From positions 186,001-250,000 of the forward strand of contig NZ_JACSWB010000174.1 of the NCBI RefSeq assembly GCF_016888135.1: a stretch of 64,000 nt of DNA, in the 5' to 3' direction. Shown here one piece after another: positions 36,367-46,059 of the stretch. The DNA comes from Leptolyngbya sp. CCY15150. GTDB lineage: Bacteria; Cyanobacteriota; Cyanobacteriia; RECH01. The notes under the pieces are model-generated. The model did no database searches. It was not told the DNA's origin and saw nothing but the letters and a program-made list of their open reading frames with translations. The position numbers and the translations under genes were made by a program. Within the stretch, counting starts at the first letter, position 1. Every line of letters starts with the position of its first letter.

Positions 36367-37395
36367 CTAGTCTTCCGCAAACACGTAGCGATAGAGTTCG
36401 CTGGGGTCGGGTTCAGGACTGTCTTGAGCAAATTGCACCGCCTCATCAATCTCCGCCTGAATGCGCTTTTCGATCGCTTTCAGTTCCGCCTCGGTCGCCA
36501 ACTCTTCATCCACCAGGTAGGTGCCCAGACGCTTGATCGGATCGCGGGAGAACCAGGCGTCTTTTTCCTGCTTACTGCGCAGTTCATCCGGATCCGCCAA
36601 GGAGTGACCGCGGAAGCGATAGGTGAGCGCTTCAATCAACGTGGGCCCTTCCCCAGCTCGCGCCCGTTCAACGGCTTCTTGGGCCACAGCTCGCACCGCT
36701 AGCACATCCATGCCGTCTACCTCAACGCCCACCATATTGAAGACGCTGGCTTTCTTGTAGATTTCTGGCTGAGAGGTGGCGCGATCGTGGGCCATGCCGA
36801 TCGCCCATTTGTTGTTTTCCACCACGTAAATGATCGGCAGCTTCCACAGCGCCGCCATGTTCAGGCATTCAAAAAACTGACCGTTGTTCGACGCACCATC
36901 GCCAAAGAAGCAGGTGGAGACTTGGTTGGCATTAGCGTCTCCCAGAGCTTCCCGGCGATACTTAGCCTGGAAGGCGGCCCCAGTGGCCACGGGAATGCCC
37001 TCAGCCACAAAGGCATAGCCGCCTAGCAAGTTATGTTCTGCGGAGAATAGGTGCATGGAACCGCCTCGTCCCTTGCTGCAGCCCGTTGCCTTACCAAACA
37101 GTTCTGCCATTACTTCCCGTGCAGGCACCCCAGCACTCAAAGCATGGACGTGGTCGCGGTAGGTGCTACAAACGAAGTCATCCGACCGCAGGGCCTTGAT
37201 CACACCTGAGGAAACGGCTTCTTGACCGTTATAGAGGTGAACAAACCCGAACATTTTGCCGCGATAGTACATCTCGGCACATTTGTCTTCAAAAAAGCGC
37301 CCGAGCACCATATCTTCGTAGACGATCAGCCCGTCGTCGCGGGTAATCGCCCCAGGCTTGGGCGTAAAGACGGGTACTGTTCTCTCTTGATCCAT
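36367..37395 (-). CDS. pdhA: Pyruvate dehydrogenase E1 component, alpha subunit
   Basis: This 342-residue thiamine-diphosphate enzyme subunit decarboxylates pyruvate and passes the acetyl group to lipoyl-E2. The ThDP-binding motif is [20 protein letters not shown] ending in VENNKWAI (near residues 163-194). The phosphorylation-loop region [15 protein letters not shown] is present. The length is normal for cyanobacteria. The frame is open for 60 further codons, but homology starts at [10 protein letters not shown] (37395). The beta subunit, E2 and E3 genes are not in the window, as is usual for scattered cyanobacterial pdh genes. Dispersed repeats flank it on both sides. Confidence 0.95.
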   Translation of the reverse strand: MDQERTVPVFTPKPGAITRDDGLIVYEDMVLGRFFEDKCAEMYYRGKMFGFVHLYNGQEAVSSGVIKALRSDDFVCSTYRDHVHALSAGVPAREVMAELFGKATGCSKGRGGSMHLFSAEHNLLGGYAFVAEGIPVATGAAFQAKYRREALGDANANQVSTCFFGDGASNNGQFFECLNMAALWKLPIIYVVENNKWAIGMAHDRATSQPEIYKKASVFNMVGVEVDGMDVLAVRAVAQEAVERARAGEGPTLIEALTYRFRGHSLADPDELRSKQEKDAWFSRDPIKRLGTYLVDEELATEAELKAIEKRIQAEIDEAVQFAQDSPEPDPSELYRYVFAED

Positions 37396-37941
37396 GAGTT
37401 TGCTTGTCCTTGCAGGAGTATCCAGTGGGCAACAAGATGGGGGTGGATGGAGAGCGATCGCCCCCGAGCATCCCCCCTCGCCATACCAAAGCGGTATCAA
37501 ATTGTAACAGGCTTTCTGGTGCAGATCTATCTCCACCGTCGTCTGTGCCGCCTTTCGTTGCTGGTTGGCTGACAAATCTCCCCCCTCATCCCCCAGCCCC
37601 TTCTCCCACAGGGGGAGAAGGGGAGCAAGAAAGGTGTAGGTGCTTTCAAAGCCCCTCTACCGCCCTGGGAGAGGGGTTTGGGGTGAGGGTCTTCAAGGTT
37701 TGTCAATCAACCAGCTTTCATTGTCTCACCCCTGCGGAGCTTCTTGCCGACGAAACGCAAGAAAACCAGGGTAGCCATGGGGGCGATCGCTGTGGTGCAT
37801 CCCAGTTTTGCACGTTGACCCTCATCCCCCAGCCCCTTCTCCCAAAAAGGTAGAAGGGGAGCCGGATTCAAAGTCCCTCGCCCGCTTTGGGAGAGGGATT
37901 TAGGGTGAGGGCTCCAAAAATCAGATAGAACCGATCGCCAC
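37396..37941. repeat. Repeat-rich region between pdhA and the polysaccharide locus
   Basis: This 546-bp region without a gene carries three repeat units. A CCCCTTCTCCC-ACAG-GGGGAGAAGGGG hairpin lies near 37584-37624, the second copy of the 61-bp repeat at 37640-37700, and a full composite unit at 37818-37912. It marks the boundary between housekeeping genes and the polysaccharide cluster. Confidence 0.85.
37640..37700 (+). repeat. 61-bp dispersed repeat, copy 2
   Basis: The segment is base-for-base identical to 14631-14691. The perfect identity over noncoding sequence suggests recent copying or conversion. Confidence 0.9.
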
Positions 37942-39843
37942 TCACGAGGCGGCCGCATCGGTCGTTGTGTCGGTCGTTGTGTCAGTAATCGTCCAGTCTT
38001 GAAAATTATAGGTACGCACTAAGTCGCCATAGCGCATTTCCAGCCATTCCCCGGCTTCAGAGGTCATCCAAGGATTTTCAAACAGCGGCCAGGTCGAATA
38101 ATCCACCACTTCGCCATTAATGGAGCGATCGCGGTTAAATTCCAGAGCCAACACATCCCCAGATAGGGTGGTGAAGGTGAGGGCCGGCCGGCTTTGATCC
38201 ACCCGCGAGTCGTCGATCACCGTGCGAGTTTTCACCGCCTCGGCAAAGGCATCCAGTTCCTGACGGGGAGACTCGCCTGCAAAGTCTTCCACCGGTGCGG
38301 TTTGAATCACAAAGCCATTGCGGTCAGCGGCACTGTAGAACGAGTCAAAGGGCGTGCCGTAGAGATCAATCGTCTCCTGCCAGTCATACCCCTGAGCGCT
38401 CTTGAAGGCCAGCAGCATAGGGCCGCCATGGATAAACAGCCAGCCGTCATCTTCCACCTTCTCCACCACCACCTCTGTGGCCGGTAAAAAGCCGGTCATG
38501 GTGCTTTCGTAGACCCCAATCATGGCCCGTTGGTGGAGCAGCACCTGGCCGTGATCCGTATCACCCCGCACTCCTTCCACTGGATTCTTGACCACAAAGG
38601 TCGCGCCGGGGGCATCAGACACCCACACCACACCCATGCGCTGAAGCTGGTCATGCCAAGCTAGGTCGCCGTAGCCGTCAAACTGGTTGTACAGGGCATA
38701 CTGCCGATCCATGTAGGTGGATTTGCGATATTTGTCATCGCGGTTGAAGCGCTGCCCGTGGGTTTCTCGATGCACGTAGGGACGGCGGCGATCCTGACCG
38801 ATATATTGCAGAACCTCCGGGATGCGGTAGTCTGACACGGCGCTCATGATCGCGCAGCCATCTTCCGGCACGGGCATGTCTGAGCCACCCCAGTAGAGCC
38901 AGCCAACCGGGCCCGTCAGCGAAATGATCCGCTTGGGATCGTGGGTGAAGGAGACAGTGCGAAGGGTGGCGGTAGGCCAGTAGCCATGCAGCCATTCGGG
39001 AGCCATGGTGGTGAGCAGGAGCTCTAGCCCTACCTTGGCCCGCTGCTGCATCTCGGGATCGGTGGCGTGGTCATGGAGCGACAGCAGACTGTTGATAAAG
39101 AAGACATGGTAAATAGGCGAGTCGTGCTCGACCACCCCGTGGAGGCTGACGTTTTCAACAAACTCGTAGAGGTGCGATCGCGTCTGGTCTCGCACCTGAT
39201 CTGCCCGTTCCCAATCGGGCCATTCTTGGGCGGCCAAGTAGCCACCGGTGGCGAACATGATGCCGTGGTTTTCTGTGGTGCCGCCGGTGTAGTCGTCAAA
39301 GCTGGTGATAAAGCGTCGGGCTTTGGCGTGGATCTCCTCTGGCATCACGTCCTTGTAGCGCATATACAAGTCCATGCCGGCCATCACCAAAAACATGGAG
39401 GCGCTGTGGGGATTGGAAAACAGATCATCGGCCATGCGATTGCCGCCGTCGATATCCCCGGAGGCGTAGAGGGCCATGGCGGTGTAGACGCCAGACTTGA
39501 CGTAGCCTGAAGGATCACTGGCGCGATCGCGATTGGGGGGATGGGTAGCGTGGTATTCAATGAGCTGGCGGGCCCGGTCTTCAAAGGTGTCGTCTGGGGG
39601 CATGAAGTCCGGTAGATCCCCCGGACTGTTCACAAACTCCGTGGAGGAGGTGATGGCGGACGAGGTTGTCGCAGCAGAGGAGGCGATCGCTCCCGACTCG
39701 TCGGTTGCAGAGTTGGACGACAGAGATTCGTTGGCACAGCCTTTGATCACCAGAATGGACACCAGAACGAGGGTGATCAACCGCCAGCCTGACCAGCGCA
39801 GTCGGGCATACCATGGGCGGGGCGAGCGATGCAGACGGGACAT
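37942..39843 (-). CDS. Lipoprotein, polysaccharide lyase-like alpha-toroid protein
   Basis: The 633-residue protein has a hydrophobic signal ending in IKGCAN, a lipobox-like site, followed by a Ser/Ala/Thr linker (to about residue 75). The middle part is helical with conserved-looking motifs TENHGIMFATGGYLAAQEW and EHDSPIYHVFFINSLLSL. This recalls the alpha/alpha-toroid of alginate/heparinase-type lyases, with Asn-His and Tyr as candidate catalytic residues. A beta-rich C-terminal half ends in a TDTTTDTTTD repeat coded by a 12-bp duplication (37960-37983). It may trim or release the exopolysaccharide. ATG at 39843 has GGAG upstream; the TTG at 39858 is less likely. Confidence 0.6.
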   Translation of the reverse strand: MSRLHRSPRPWYARLRWSGWRLITLVLVSILVIKGCANESLSSNSATDESGAIASSAATTSSAITSSTEFVNSPGDLPDFMPPDDTFEDRARQLIEYHATHPPNRDRASDPSGYVKSGVYTAMALYASGDIDGGNRMADDLFSNPHSASMFLVMAGMDLYMRYKDVMPEEIHAKARRFITSFDDYTGGTTENHGIMFATGGYLAAQEWPDWERADQVRDQTRSHLYEFVENVSLHGVVEHDSPIYHVFFINSLLSLHDHATDPEMQQRAKVGLELLLTTMAPEWLHGYWPTATLRTVSFTHDPKRIISLTGPVGWLYWGGSDMPVPEDGCAIMSAVSDYRIPEVLQYIGQDRRRPYVHRETHGQRFNRDDKYRKSTYMDRQYALYNQFDGYGDLAWHDQLQRMGVVWVSDAPGATFVVKNPVEGVRGDTDHGQVLLHQRAMIGVYESTMTGFLPATEVVVEKVEDDGWLFIHGGPMLLAFKSAQGYDWQETIDLYGTPFDSFYSAADRNGFVIQTAPVEDFAGESPRQELDAFAEAVKTRTVIDDSRVDQSRPALTFTTLSGDVLALEFNRDRSINGEVVDYSTWPLFENPWMTSEAGEWLEMRYGDLVRTYNFQDWTITDTTTDTTTDAAAS

Positions 39844-39876
39844 AGTTCTGTTCTCCAAACGATGGGGCAGGCGGGA

Positions 39877-41064
39877 TCAGATCAGACTCAAGGCATGGTC
39901 AAAGTTGGTGAGCAACGACTCTAGGGAAAAGGTGGCTTTGGCATGGTCGTAGCCGCGCTGGGCTAGGTCAGCGGTCTGCTGCGGATGCTCTAAAATCTCG
40001 TGAATCGCTTGCCGGAGGGCGATCGCATCCTTGGGTGGCACCAGTCGCCCCGTGACGCCATCTTCCACCAACTCCACCGCGCCGCCCGCCGCCGTGGCAA
40101 TCACCGGACGCTGGGCCAACTGCCCTTCCACGATCACCCGTCCAAAGGGTTCCGGTTCCGTTGAGGTATGGGCAACAATGGAGCAGGCCTTCATCAGCGC
40201 TGGGATATCGGTGCGGAAACCAATCCAGTGGACACGTCCCGCCAGCTCAGGCGATGCCGCCAAGTCCTGAAGCTGAGCCACATACTCATCCTCGCCAAAT
40301 AGCGATTTGCCCACCAGCAGCACATGCACCTCGGGCAGCGATCGCACCGCCTCCAGCAAGACATGCTGCCCCTTCCAGTAGGACAAGCGGCTGAAGCTGC
40401 CGATGATCGGTACATCGGCCCCTAGACCCAATTCTTGGCGCAGGGCGATCGCCTGCTCCTCGCCAACAGCATCAAAGGGTTGGGCAGACAGACCGTTATA
40501 AACCAGGTGAACCAGGCCGGGGCGTCCTCCCGCCGCCACAAAGGCCTCCCCCGTCGCCTGGGAATTGACCATCACCTGACTGGCTTGGGCATTGGCCAGG
40601 GCGATCGCCAACCGACGATTCATGGCGCTAAAGTGACTGGCGGTGAGAATATCCCGCAAATGCCACACCACCGGCGGCGCTCCCATCCAACGGGCCAGGG
40701 CCGCGGCCACAAAAGCTTTTTGGGAATTGGCATGGATTAGATCCACACCGCGACTCTGCTCCACAATCCGCCGCGCCATCCAGCCCAGCCCCGGAATCGC
40801 CTTCAGCGCACTCAAGCCTCCCGACGCCTTCACCGACAGCAGCGAGCTAGGTGCAGCAATTACCTGGACGGGAACGTTGGCTCCCTCCAGTCGCTCCCGG
40901 AACGGGCCCTGGTCAAACAGCAGCACCCGACTGGTATCTCGGTAGGCGATCGCCAGATCCAACAGGCTTAACTCCGCGCCGCCCATCACCGCTGCATGAT
41001 CGACAAACAGCACCCGCCGTCGGGTTGGCGATGGTATTTGTACAGCATTAGATGCAAGGTTCAT
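39877..41064 (-). CDS. Glycosyltransferase family 4
   Basis: This GT-B glycosyltransferase (395 residues) has an N-domain opening VLFVDHAAVMGGAELSLLDL, with the Gly-rich acceptor loop. Its C-domain contains IGSFSRLSYWKGQHVLLEA and the donor-binding E-x7-E motif in EPEPFGRVIVEG. It should transfer a hexose or derivative from a nucleotide sugar to the growing lipid-linked repeat unit at the inner face of the plasma membrane. The exact sugar is not predictable. Its ATG overlaps the stop of the upstream GT4 gene by four bases, showing translational coupling. Confidence 0.9.
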   Translation of the reverse strand: MNLASNAVQIPSPTRRRVLFVDHAAVMGGAELSLLDLAIAYRDTSRVLLFDQGPFRERLEGANVPVQVIAAPSSLLSVKASGGLSALKAIPGLGWMARRIVEQSRGVDLIHANSQKAFVAAALARWMGAPPVVWHLRDILTASHFSAMNRRLAIALANAQASQVMVNSQATGEAFVAAGGRPGLVHLVYNGLSAQPFDAVGEEQAIALRQELGLGADVPIIGSFSRLSYWKGQHVLLEAVRSLPEVHVLLVGKSLFGEDEYVAQLQDLAASPELAGRVHWIGFRTDIPALMKACSIVAHTSTEPEPFGRVIVEGQLAQRPVIATAAGGAVELVEDGVTGRLVPPKDAIALRQAIHEILEHPQQTADLAQRGYDHAKATFSLESLLTNFDHALSLI

Positions 41065-42215
41065 GCCACCCTCCCCTTAGCTGCTGCTTCATAAGCCGCT
41101 TCATAGATAGATTTCAGCCTTGTGGCAATCAACGGCCAGGCAAAATTCTCTGCCACATAGGTCTGGCAGGCCGTGTCATCCGGCAGCGATCGCTCTCCCG
41201 ACAGCGCTTGCAGAATGCCCCGAGCCAACTGGGCCGGCTCCGATCCCTCCAGCACCAGATCCGACGAAAAGGGTCGCAAAATTTCAGGAATGCCGCCAAT
41301 GGGTGTGCCTAGCACCGGGGTGCCCGCCGCCAGCGATTCCACCACAATCAAGCCAAACCCCTCTAGGGACACCGTCGGCACCATGGAAAAATCAGCAGCC
41401 CGATAGATCAGCGGCAGTTGCTCGTCCGGCACATAGCCAAGGAGTTGCACCTGCTGGGTCAAGTCCAGGGCCTCGATTTGCTGCTGGAGAGCATCCTTGA
41501 GGGAGCCCTTACCGGCAATCTTGACGACAATATCCGGGTACTGATCTCGCACCTGGGCGATCGCCTGAATTAAGTTTTCCAGACCCATGCGTTTGGCCAA
41601 GCGACGCACGACGACGATGGTGGGGCGATCGCTCTCCCAGCCCAGCTTTTCCCGCGCCTGCTGCCGCGATAGACCCGTGTGAAAATGCTGAGGATCCACG
41701 CCCCCCGGCACCACCTGAATCGTCTCTAGGGGCACACCATAGCTGTGGTGCAAAATATCGCGAAAGGCTTGGGAGAGCACGATGAACACCACCGCCCGCC
41801 GATAGCAGGTTTGCTCTAGCCATTGTTTGAACCGCACCGCAATCGCCTTGGCACCCTCCGCCTGCCCCTCCAGCGCCCATGGCCCGTGGAAATGCACCAC
41901 CAAGGGGCGATCGCCCAGTTGGTTGAGGACAGGAAAGGTATACAGGGCAAAGTGAGAGACCACTAGGGGCGGCAGGTCAGATTGCTGAGCGATCCAGCGC
42001 CGGGCTCCCAGCCAGCGTTTGGGGAGAGACGCCTTCGCTAAGGCAAAGGTTTGCACCCGCCCACTCGATTCCTGGTAGGCGCGATCGCTGCCGGCCACTA
42101 ATCCCTGCACCTCAATACCTACCAGAGGTAAGGCATGGACACAGTCATAAAAGTAGCGGTTTAGCCCCCCTGGTTCCTCCGGAAACCAACCCTTACCAAT
42201 CTGCAAAATTTTCAT
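41061..42215 (-). CDS. Glycosyltransferase family 4
   Basis: The 384-residue GT-B enzyme begins MKILQIGKGWFPEEPGGLNR, with the Gly-Gly loop of the acceptor domain. The C-domain includes VVVRRLAKRMGLENLIQAI and the E-x7-E signature EGFGLIVVE, followed by GTPVLGTPIGGIPEIL. It is a retaining glycosyltransferase of the polysaccharide locus, donor unknown. The ATG at 42215 is preferred over an in-frame start seven codons upstream. It is coupled to the next GT4 gene by a 4-bp overlap. Confidence 0.9.
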   Translation of the reverse strand: MKILQIGKGWFPEEPGGLNRYFYDCVHALPLVGIEVQGLVAGSDRAYQESSGRVQTFALAKASLPKRWLGARRWIAQQSDLPPLVVSHFALYTFPVLNQLGDRPLVVHFHGPWALEGQAEGAKAIAVRFKQWLEQTCYRRAVVFIVLSQAFRDILHHSYGVPLETIQVVPGGVDPQHFHTGLSRQQAREKLGWESDRPTIVVVRRLAKRMGLENLIQAIAQVRDQYPDIVVKIAGKGSLKDALQQQIEALDLTQQVQLLGYVPDEQLPLIYRAADFSMVPTVSLEGFGLIVVESLAAGTPVLGTPIGGIPEILRPFSSDLVLEGSEPAQLARGILQALSGERSLPDDTACQTYVAENFAWPLIATRLKSIYEAAYEAAAKGRVA

Positions 42216-42259
42216 AGGGTTAGATATAGATAACAATCAAGATCAATGAACACCATACC

Positions 42260-43318
42260 TTACTCAATTAGCTCCTCATAAACCCCTAGTGTTTTCCGGT
42301 GCATATCCTCCACCCGTAACCAGTCAAGATTCTGAACAGTCTGCGATCGCAGTCGGGATATCAAACCATCCTCTGTCAACAACTGCACTAGGGCCGAGGC
42401 TAGAGCGTCCGGGGATCCAGGGGGAACTAACAGTCCAGCTCTTCCCTGTTCTAACACCTCAGGAATTCCTCCCACCTGGCTGGCCACAATCGCACAGCCC
42501 GCCTCCCGTGCCTCTGATAATACCAGGCCAAAAGGTTCATCATGGGACGCCAACACAAAAATATCCGCTGCCCGACAATAGGTCTGAGGATGACGCTGAA
42601 ACCCTTCAAAATGAATGCGATCGCTGACGCTGGTGGCTTGGGCCTGCTGTTCAAACTGGGGGCGATCGCCCCCATCACCCACCAAATACAAATGGGCATC
42701 AGCAAACAGGTTGCCCACCTGCTCAAACGCCATAATTAAATCCGCAATCCCCTTGCGTGCCGTCATCCCACATACGGTCACGATGGCCGGATGCTGGAGA
42801 TCCGCCGGTGTATAGTCCTGAATGGGCAACGTGCGAGGGCTCCCCAAGGTGCCATTCCACACTACTTTGAGCTTATGGGGAGCAATGCCACGCAGCGCCA
42901 TCGCCCGAGCTACCGCATGACTCACCGCAATCACGCGATCGCCCAAACCCATGAGGATAGAACTGCGCTGAAACTCATTGTGAACTGTAGCAACCAGTGC
43001 ATAGGATCCAGACCACTTGAGGACATGGGCCAAAACAACACCGGTCATCATATGGGCATGAACAATATCGGGCTTAAATCTACGAATGAGCTGAATGTAG
43101 TTCCAAACGGCTTTGAGCAAACAGAGGGGCGATCGCGTCTGATCTAGGGGAATATGCTGCACATCATAATGGCTTAGAAGATCCTCATAGCTGCCGCCAA
43201 TAGAGGCAACACAGACCTGATGATTGGCATCAGCTTGCAGGCAAGCCAAATCTATCGCAACATTGACAATGCCGTTTCCTGTTTGCCGAACATGGTTCAG
43301 AATATGGAGAATACGCAT
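42260..43318 (-). CDS. Glycosyltransferase family 4
   Basis: The product (352 residues) is a third GT-B enzyme in a row. It starts MRILHILNHVRQTGNGIVNV and has VHAHMMTGVVLAHVL in the N-domain. The C-domain carries VCGMTARKGIADLIMAF and the donor motif EPFGLVLSE, then VGGIPEVLEQGRAGLLVPPG. The downstream GT4 gene starts 44 bp away. Three related enzymes suggest three successive retaining linkages in the repeat unit, which is inference. The ATG at 43318 is chosen because the family N-terminus begins there. Confidence 0.9.
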   Translation of the reverse strand: MRILHILNHVRQTGNGIVNVAIDLACLQADANHQVCVASIGGSYEDLLSHYDVQHIPLDQTRSPLCLLKAVWNYIQLIRRFKPDIVHAHMMTGVVLAHVLKWSGSYALVATVHNEFQRSSILMGLGDRVIAVSHAVARAMALRGIAPHKLKVVWNGTLGSPRTLPIQDYTPADLQHPAIVTVCGMTARKGIADLIMAFEQVGNLFADAHLYLVGDGGDRPQFEQQAQATSVSDRIHFEGFQRHPQTYCRAADIFVLASHDEPFGLVLSEAREAGCAIVASQVGGIPEVLEQGRAGLLVPPGSPDALASALVQLLTEDGLISRLRSQTVQNLDWLRVEDMHRKTLGVYEELIE

Positions 43319-43434
43319 GGCTGTAGGACTCAAAATTAGTCATGATAGTAGAATAAGCTTCTGATTCTTAAGGATTCCCGTGATAGACAGCGTTACATCT
43401 TCAGCACTGCCCTCAGGTTATATCAACAGATCGA

Positions 43435-44874
43435 TCACGGCAGCTTCGATCGTTGAAATAAATAATGTTTACGCGCCGCCATACCGATCCCTAAAAATCC
43501 CCACATGACCATGCCTGACAACCCCACCATAAACGGCCCGAGGGACAGAATTGCCAAGAAGCTAACGGTAATCGCTCGAGCTGCCGCCGCAAAGGGATCT
43601 TCTCGTCCTTCCGGGCCACGGAATTGATTAAACAGGAGCATCAACATACCCAGAATATAGGGTAAGCCTCCGTACCAGCCTAGGGTAAAAAAGGTATCTA
43701 GAATACCGCTGTCTAGAGCAACCCGTTCAATCTGTCCATTAGGCTTCACCGTCCAAGTACTGCCCAATCCCTTCCCCAAGAATCCTGATAGAGCTACCCC
43801 TAGATTTTTATTGTACGTTTCGGCACGGGCCTCGTAGCTAGAGTCGTCCTGTACATTGGTCATGCTTTCCATGCGATCGCTGATCACCACCGAGAAGGGT
43901 TCAATAAACGTCAAGGGCACCACAAAAAGAGACAAAGCCACAATAGTGGCGAACAAACGAATTTGCAGAGTTGACTTGAGGGAGAACACCAGGGTAAGCA
44001 GGCCAACCGCCCAGCCGGCCCAAGCTGCCCGCACAAGGGATAGCAAGAATGCCAAATACCCCACCGCCGCCGCTGGCACCCGCAGGAAACCTTTGCAGAC
44101 AAACAGCATCAGCAACGTGGCCATCATCACGCAGCCAAAAGACGGTGGTGAATTCATAGTGCTCCATACCCGAATCTGTTGCGCTTCCGGCAACCCAAAA
44201 GAGACATTGCCCACATTCACCAGCCAATAGTTATCCCACAGCGGTGCCACCATATATTGATAGACACCGTAGCCACCAGTCAACAGCGTGATCCAGAGAA
44301 ACGCGGTTTGAGTCGTTTTACGAATCTCTGGATACAGCCGCCAATGCACGGAAAGATGCAGCCCAAACAAGAGCGGTGGCATCCAGTCTAAAAACGTTCG
44401 TATGACAGTCGTGACGGGATTATTGAGAGCACCCACCAAAAAGGCAAAGAACACAGCCCCCATCGCCATAATGAACGGAATATCGCCCGTGCGATGTACC
44501 CGAGGAAAGTGGCGAAAGAGGGTTAAAACGCAAATAAACGTGACGAGGTAGGGTGCTGTCAGCATGAGGCTAGATTCGTCATACTGCCCGCGATAGTAAT
44601 CACCCAAACGACGCAGGAGGGGCGTAAAACACCAGATCCACCAGTTAAAATTGATGTAAAAGATCGGATGAAAGATATAGAGATAAATAGCGACTAGCAA
44701 GGAGCCAGCCGGAAAGGCTAAACGCATCAAGGAACCCGCCCCGGCAATGCATCCAAGAAGGGTCATCCCAAATAAGAGGATGACAGATGCCCAAGCTAAA
44801 AATGGCTGCTCCCAGAGGGACAATCGCTGGGGGGAAGAAAGAGTTGAGGGGGCTGGAGATACATTCGCAGACAT
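43435..44874 (-). CDS. O-antigen polymerase/ligase-like membrane protein (Wzy candidate)
   Basis: The 479-residue protein has about eleven membrane helices and a larger hydrophilic loop near residues 320-400, which contains SYEARAETYNKNLGVALSGF and GKGLGSTWTVK. This layout is that of Wzy polymerases and WaaL-type ligases (O-antigen ligase domain). In this locus it is best read as the polymerase that joins repeat units at the outer face of the plasma membrane. Sequence conservation in the family is low, so the call rests on topology and context. ATG at 44874 is preferred over 44907. Confidence 0.8.
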   Translation of the reverse strand: MSANVSPAPSTLSSPQRLSLWEQPFLAWASVILLFGMTLLGCIAGAGSLMRLAFPAGSLLVAIYLYIFHPIFYINFNWWIWCFTPLLRRLGDYYRGQYDESSLMLTAPYLVTFICVLTLFRHFPRVHRTGDIPFIMAMGAVFFAFLVGALNNPVTTVIRTFLDWMPPLLFGLHLSVHWRLYPEIRKTTQTAFLWITLLTGGYGVYQYMVAPLWDNYWLVNVGNVSFGLPEAQQIRVWSTMNSPPSFGCVMMATLLMLFVCKGFLRVPAAAVGYLAFLLSLVRAAWAGWAVGLLTLVFSLKSTLQIRLFATIVALSLFVVPLTFIEPFSVVISDRMESMTNVQDDSSYEARAETYNKNLGVALSGFLGKGLGSTWTVKPNGQIERVALDSGILDTFFTLGWYGGLPYILGMLMLLFNQFRGPEGREDPFAAAARAITVSFLAILSLGPFMVGLSGMVMWGFLGIGMAARKHYLFQRSKLP

Positions 44875-44991
44875 GATAGAGCAGGATGGTGAGGGAACAT
44901 CAATCAAGAAGACTAGGACTCAAACCAGAACCATGGTGAGGGCAACCATGAGATCTCCCACACTAGGCTAGGGACAAGCAACATGGTGTTC

Positions 44992-45969
44992 TTAGGACGA
45001 CGCGATCGCTTTTGGCTCCACCGCCTGGGAGCGATCGCCCTTGCCCCGCCGCCAGGTTTGCCAACCCTGCCAGCGCCCTTGCATAGAAAGCCACCATTTT
45101 TGTCCGGCAAAGCTTCCTTCCTTGGGCAAGAAGCGACACCATTGAGCGATGCCGAAGGCCTTGCGCGTTCCCACTAAAACCGCCCACATCAGAAAAACGA
45201 GGCGGCGCAAGGGTGGCAAATAGTCGAGCAAGGCTACGGTTTCATTATGCACGGCATTAAAAAAAGCGATCGCGTTGAACTGATCCCGTTGATCTTCATC
45301 GAATCGCTTGGCTTGATAATGGTCAATGTCTGCCGCTGGATCGTAGATGAGCCGCCAGCCGGCGCGCTTTACAGCTAGGCTAAAGGCTAGGTCATTATGC
45401 ACCTGGGCACCACTGCCAAGAAGGCGGCTGTCAAAACGCTGGTGGGCGATCGCCGTCTTGCGGTAGCTCATATTGGCTCCCTTCAGCACCTCCACATCCC
45501 TGGGTTCACCTACGCCTAGATTATGGCGGCCCACCACTCGCCCAAACCACTGCACCCGGCCCACCACAGCACTCTCCCCTTCCTCCAGATCCGTACCGCC
45601 AAGGTAGAGCCAATCGCGCCCACCCACGCCGCCCACGCGCTCATCGGCAGCAAAGTGCGACTCGATCCGCTCTAGCCACTGGGGGCGTGGTGCAGCGTCG
45701 TCATCGGTGATGGCAATAATGTCACCTTGAGCTGCTTCTAGACCTGTATTCAGCGCCGCCACCTGCCCCGGCATCGCCACCGCAACCCAGCGTAGAGGCA
45801 AGCTCTCCTGAGGGAAATCTTTCACAACAGCTTGGGTTTCGGTATCAGAATCGCGTACCACCACCACCACCTCATCGGGCGATCGCGCCTGCTGGGTCAA
45901 GGCCTGCAAACATCGACGCAGATCATCAGGACGATGATAGCTTGGAACCAAAACTGTGATTTTTAACAC
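44992..45969 (-). CDS. Glycosyltransferase family 2
   Basis: This GT-A enzyme (325 residues) begins LKITVLVPSYHRPDDLRRCL. It has the nucleotide-sugar/metal motif AITDDDAAPRPQWLERIESH near residues 90-110 and a later GGVGGRDWLYLGG segment. A hydrophobic stretch, LRRLVFLMWAVLVGTRKAF, near the C-terminus may attach it to the membrane. It inverts anomeric configuration when transferring the sugar. The start is GTG with TGAGGTG correctly spaced upstream, so the unusual start is well supported. Confidence 0.9.
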   Translation of the reverse strand: MLKITVLVPSYHRPDDLRRCLQALTQQARSPDEVVVVVRDSDTETQAVVKDFPQESLPLRWVAVAMPGQVAALNTGLEAAQGDIIAITDDDAAPRPQWLERIESHFAADERVGGVGGRDWLYLGGTDLEEGESAVVGRVQWFGRVVGRHNLGVGEPRDVEVLKGANMSYRKTAIAHQRFDSRLLGSGAQVHNDLAFSLAVKRAGWRLIYDPAADIDHYQAKRFDEDQRDQFNAIAFFNAVHNETVALLDYLPPLRRLVFLMWAVLVGTRKAFGIAQWCRFLPKEGSFAGQKWWLSMQGRWQGWQTWRRGKGDRSQAVEPKAIASS

Positions 45970-46059
45970 GTCAGCACCTCATGATAACCAGCGAGTACCC
46001 TTGCTTATCTCGAAAATTATCAGCCCTCCGTCATGGAATCAAGCATCCGATGGCATTCT

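Noticed and set aside
36153-37912. CRISPR array suspected from regularly placed repeats around pdhA
   Set aside because: Units are irregularly spaced, internally palindromic and of mixed length, with no spacers of constant size.
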